From: Buddleja alternifolia
Lineage: Eukaryota; Streptophyta; Magnoliopsida; Lamiales; Scrophulariaceae
Assembly: GCA_019426215.1 (NCBI GenBank)
Contig: CM033400.1
Coordinates: forward strand, 17,902,568 to 17,966,567
Length of the DNA stretch: 64,000 bases
Direction: 5' to 3'
The translations under genes and the position numbers were made by a program. The first letter of the stretch is position 1. The number at the start of each line of letters is the position of its first letter. The notes beneath the pieces are model-generated. The model was not told the origin of the DNA. It did no database searches and saw only the letters and a list, made by a program, of their open reading frames with translations. Of the stretch, positions 60,047 to 64,000 are shown one piece after another.

Positions 60047-60662
60047 AATGACATATTAGCCCTTCATGTCGTTTTTCTTGAAATTGGGTTCATAGGTAGC
60101 TTCAACTTCATCTTTCTTGATCAATGCCCAGACCTTTGTAGCATCACCAAGAGTAACATTCTCGACTTCGGCTCCGTCGTTCGGCAAGTTTAGTAAAGAT
60201 GAAATCAGAGAAGGACGAAGATCTCACGGGCGAAGGGAAAGACGCAGGAAATGGAGTTTCCGTCATCGGAGATTTCTGCATTCTTGAAGAAGAATAGGGT
60301 TTCTTCCTCAAAGAAGTTGAAAACGGCAGTTATCATGTCGCGTAAACCAGATTCTTGGACAAGTGGAAGAACAGTCCTTAGAGGAAAGTTCTGGTTTTTG
60401 AAGAGATAGTCCCAGTTAACAAGAAAATCGGTGCTAACAGTGACTGGTTTTTCTGATTTGGAAGATTTTCTGGCTGCAAATTTGGAAGATTTGGGTGCCA
60501 TTGATGAAAGGTTAGAGTTTTTCTGAAAGAGATAATTTTTGCCTTGAGAGAGAATGAGATTTTACAGCTAAGAGAATTTTGGGAGTGATAAAGTTTTACT
60601 GTAAAGGTCGTGAGGGGTTTAAATAGGAGGCAAAAATAACTCCTCAACTGGTAGATAAATGA

Positions 60663-60668
60663 CACGTG
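60663..60668. promoter_or_regulatory. G-box upstream of second ORF, copy 2
   Basis: CACGTG within GACACGTGTA about 165 bp before the ATG at 60501; same placement as in copy 1. Confidence 0.4.
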
Positions 60669-61260
60669 TACAGAAGTTAATTTGGAAAATAACAAAAAGT
60701 AAATCTGATCCGTTTACTCATAAAGACGAATGTCAAAAAGTGCAGCAAAATGGGTAACTACTATGGAATATAATTGTTTGAAATCTGCAGTTACCTTTTC
60801 AAAAATGTTTGAATAAATTTGAAATTTTCAGTGTGAAGTACACGCGCCTGATAGTACACTGACATGTACTCAGACGGGTGCAGTTACTGAACTGCCTAGT
60901 TTTTAGATAGGAATCATTAACCGTCAGTTTGATTTGATAAGCACGTGTGGGCAGTTGTCAAATCTAGTCTTTTGGACTTATCCACACGCTACTTTCAGCG
61001 ATGAAAACTATGCATGATTTTCAGGAAATGTACTTAGCGTTAAAGTGGGGATCTTTTTAACGCTGAAGTCTTTTTGAGAACAAAATTTAATTTCGAAAAG
61101 TTAAAGATAAAATCAATCGCTTGGATTTATAAAAGACATTTTCATTTATTTGAGATTAATTTAGTCATGCGTAATAGATAAGCGCTAGTGATCAATGCAT
61201 AATTTTTCAAAGTCATTTTTGATCACAGTCGCTTATGAATTGAGATAAGTACAATTTTAA

Positions 61261-61340
61261 GGTTCCCCCGAAAATTGATGACTCATGTCAATAAATAAAG
61301 TATGATTAGACATAAATATAAAGTGGATTCCCCCTAAATT
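61261..61340 (-). promoter_or_regulatory. Two polypurine-tract-like motifs after SIRE2 pol
   Basis: On the minus strand TTTAGGGGGAATCC (61324-61340) and TTTTCGGGGGAACC (61261-61274), matching the pair at 7131-7208 in copy 1. Confidence 0.55.
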
Positions 61341-61370
61341 ATATGCCTAAAAAGTATGATGCTTTATGAT

Positions 61371-64000
61371 TTAAGCATTTAAATCAATCATACCTAATTC
61401 ACTTCTTAAAGTGAGAAAGCGTTGTTCGTTGAGCGCTTTGGTGAAGATATCTGCCAGCTGTTTGTCAGTTCCAATCAAATGCATGGAGATATCTTTCTTT
61501 TCAACTTGGTCACGCAATAGTAGCGAATGTCAATGTGTTTGGTTCTAGAATGAAGGACAGGATTTTAGGTCATAGGTAAAGCGCTTTGGTTATCACAATG
61601 AATTGAGGTAGGACCTAGGATTGTTCCATAATCTCTAAGTTTTTGGCTCATCCAAAGGATTTGTGCACAACAGCTCCCAGCGGCTACGTACTCTACTTCA
61701 GCGGTAGAAGTCGCTATGGATTGTTGTTTCTTACTATGCCACGAAATTAGTCTATCACCTAGAAATTGACATGTACCACTAGTACTCTTTCTATCTATTT
61801 TGCATCCTGCAAAATCTGCGTCTGAATAACCAATTAGTTCAAAAGGAGAGTCCCTTGGATACCATAAGCCCACATTTTGTGTGCCTTTTAGGTATTTAAG
61901 GATTCTCTTGGTAGCATTTAAGTGTGATTCTCTTGGATTATCTTGAAAGAGTGCACACATGCATACCGAAAACATAATATCTGGTTTACTAGTGGTAAGA
62001 TAAAGGAGTGATCCAATGGTACCTCTATAGTTAGTGATATCAATTATCTTTCCATTTTCATCTTTATCTAGCTTAAGCGTTTGGCTTATTGGAATTTTAG
62101 AAGATGATGCATTTTTCATATCAAATTTCTTAATCATATCTCTTGTATATTTAGCTTAGTTTATAAATGTGCCATTTGGGAGTTGTTTAACTTGTAATCC
62201 TAAGAAGAAAGTTAATTCACCCATCATGCTCATTTCAAATTGTTCTTGCATCATTTTCAAAAATTTCTCACACAATCGCTTATTAGTAGAACCAAATATA
62301 ATATCATCAACATAAATTTGGACTAAGAGAATATCTTCATTATGGGTAATTTTAAATAATGTTGTATCAACACTGACTTTGAAAAGCCTTTACCTATAAG
62401 AAAGATAAAGAGAGTGTCATACTATGCTCTTGGTGCTTGTTTAAGGCCATAGTGTGCGTTATCCAATTTGTAGACCATACTTTTGCCATGGTTGTTGATG
62501 ATCCTGGAGGTTGCTCCACATAGACTTCTTCTTGGAGTTTACCATTCAGGAATGCACTCTTCACGTCCATTTGATACACTGTGAACTTGTTGAATGCGGC
62601 AAATGCTAGGAACATCCTAATAGCTTCAAGACGGGCTACTAGGGCATACGTCTCATCAAAATCAATACCCTCTTCTTGACAATAACGCTGAGCGACTAAT
62701 CTAGCTTTGTTTCTTATAACAATGCCATCTTCATCCATCTTGTTCCTAAAAACCCATCTAGTTCCAATAACTCCTTGGTGAGTTGGTCTTCGTACTAGCG
62801 TCCAAACCTTGCTTCTCTCAAAATGGTTAAGCTCTTCTTGCATTGCTTCTACCCAACTTGAATCACTGAGCACTTCATCCACTTTCTTTGGTTCCATTTG
62901 AGATAAGAAACTTGAGAACATGGCCTCATTGATAGTAGCGGACCTAGTTCTAATAGGTGCTTCAATATCTCCAATTACTAGCTCTGAAGGATGGTCTCTA
63001 AGCTATTTATGGTCTGGTTGGAACGGGTTGAAAGACTCTTGATTATCAATTGCTTGACCCTCATTTGTCTCTGGCGCAGTCGCTGCATCATTCTCAGTTC
63101 TAATTTGATCTTGATGATCATTCTTTTCATGATCATCAGTGATTCTGATAATATCATCATTTGTAACCCCACGAGTAACTTTAGGAATAGGCACAAAAAT
63201 CTCATCATCCTCATCATCACTGTCATCACCAAGATTGATTTGTGACGCTTGTTGGGTAACATCTTCAATTCCTACACCATCAGGATTAACCTTACTCGGT
63301 TCTTGGTTAGCATCATCAAACACAACATGAATGGATTCTTCAACCTTCGATTTGATTTTATTTAGGATGCGAAAACTCTTTCCATTTTTGGCATAGCCTA
63401 GAAAGATTCCCTCATCAGCTTTAGGATCAAATGTCTTTAGGCTGTGGGATCCATTGTTATGAATGAAAATTTTTGAACCAAATACATGAAAATATGTAAT
63501 GTTAGTCTTACGTCCCTTCCACAACTCATATGAAGTCTTCTCATGTTGCTTGTTGATCATACACTGGTTTTGAGTGTAGCAAGCGGTATTGATAGCTTCG
63601 GCCCAAAACCTTTGAGGCAGCTTAGACTCTGCAAGCATCGTCTTAGGGCTTCTTTAAGCATTCTGTTCCGTCGCTCGGCTACTCCATTCTGTTGAGGTGT
63701 TCTTGGAGCAGAATACTCATGAAGTATTCCAAGATCTATACAAAACTTCTCAACAAATTGGTTAGTAAATTCAGTTCCTCTATCGCTTCTAATTCTGGTC
63801 ACCTTGAGATCTTTATAAGTTTGTAATTGATGAAAATTAGCGATGTGAGCTTGACACTAGTTTCATCTTTGGTCGCTAGACATTTTACCCATGTAGAGCG
63901 AGAGAAATCATCAACTATTACCAGTGAGTACTTTTTACCACTAACACTCATGATTTGAATAAGACCAAACAAATCTAGATGCAATAGTTCAAGAATTCTA
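61371..64000 (-). pseudogene. Sirevirus-like copia pol, copy 2 (right part outside window)
   Basis: Minus strand: MHLDLFGLIQ and VDDFSRSTWV, then SDRGTEFTNQF and QNGVAERRNRMLKEA (integrase catalytic D and E contexts kept), integrase tail (63638-63003), RT start (62921-62394; [52 protein letters not shown]), the YVDD block near 62300 (IYVDDIIFGSTNKR), and RNase H (62137-61565; GYSDADFAGCKIDRKS, SIATSTAEVEYVAAGS, HCDNQSAL), ending ADIFTKAL and a stop at 61371. It is better kept than SIRE1, but frameshifts at about 62390, 63000 and 63600 and a stop near 61560 disable it. The 5' part lies right of the window. Confidence 0.9.

Larger units (their letters stand above)
53064..60501 (-). pseudogene. 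Sirevirus-like second ORF, copy 2, with candidate introns
   Basis: ATG at 60501 (MAPKSSKFAARKSSKSEKP), then LVNWDYLFKNQNFPLRTVLP. The frame is interrupted at 60046/56464 by a gypsy-type element and resumes at 56463. Next come INWSLYVFNRFKQAM with CGIVLSRLL, a serine tract plus an acidic run (56100-56020), a proline-rich part, the block VESGVDIETVVDIAKEV, a long region with FEILVESG, FYYAARERDTQTLVES and FERFADLGLYNLERLQSR (55365-54850), and a serine/aspartate-rich tail. The stop is at 53064. Without the insert it spans about 3.85 kb. Several stops show decay. It lies downstream of pol, where Sireviruses place an env-like ORF, but I see no signal peptide or transmembrane helix. Function unknown. 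Confidence 0.65.
60502..61370 (-). other. Spacer between pol and second ORF, SIRE2
   Basis: Collinear with 6390-7239. Contains a TATA-like TATTTAAACC about 115 bp before the ORF start (60615-60630), a CACGTG box, and two purine tracts near the pol stop (61261-61274, 61324-61340). Confidence 0.6.

Overview
The window is nuclear DNA of a flowering plant, most likely a eudicot. The evidence is nested plant LTR retrotransposons, a plant hAT element, AT-rich spacers with microsatellites, and one intron-containing host gene. That gene is an HMGB-type chromatin protein at 34811-35813 (+), seven exons all with GT-AG introns and an intact 151-residue frame. No rRNA, tRNA, CRISPR or bacterial-type gene was seen. 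One assembly gap of 80 N lies at 11553-11632.

Nearly everything else is transposable-element DNA, most of it decayed. Left part (1-16.2 kb), from left to right: the end of a gypsy-type LTR (family Y); the 3' half of a gypsy-type element (family Z) with its 3' LTR, polypurine tract, a MITE and a degenerate 3' ORF; a Sirevirus-like copia element on the minus strand (SIRE1: pol 11.55-7.24 kb, then a second ORF 6.39-4.96 kb), split by a copia solo LTR; and the 5' end of another copia element (C: LTR, PBS, long leader, gag). Middle (16.2-31.9 kb): an old minus-strand copia element B. Its pol is split by a 4.1-kb hAT element with an 8-bp target duplication, and its 5' LTR is split by a same-family solo LTR and by part of a gypsy-type element. 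From 31.9 to 37.3 kb is the only gene-bearing island, with the HMGB gene, its CT-rich leader and a fossil RNase H domain.

From 37.3 to 49 kb are stacked LTRs. A copia 5' LTR (family W) carries an inverted copy of itself, which in turn carries family Y LTRs. A mosaic of inverted gag, LTR pieces and a reverse transcriptase remnant follows. From 49 to 64 kb lies a second Sirevirus-like copy on the minus strand (SIRE2). Its pol runs off the right edge. It has a very long second ORF, interrupted by a gypsy-type element with AATGA duplications, and a 3' LTR interrupted by a solo LTR with TTTTC duplications.

The most interesting signal is the second ORF downstream of pol in the two Sirevirus-like copies. 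It is shared by both, preceded in both by a CACGTG box at similar distance, and in the longer copy it contains two short GT-AG segments whose removal restores one frame. This suggests an internally transcribed, spliced accessory gene. LTR families, orientations and target duplications were read directly from the sequence. Lineage names (Sirevirus, Athila/Tat-like) are inference from structure and were not confirmed by any search.
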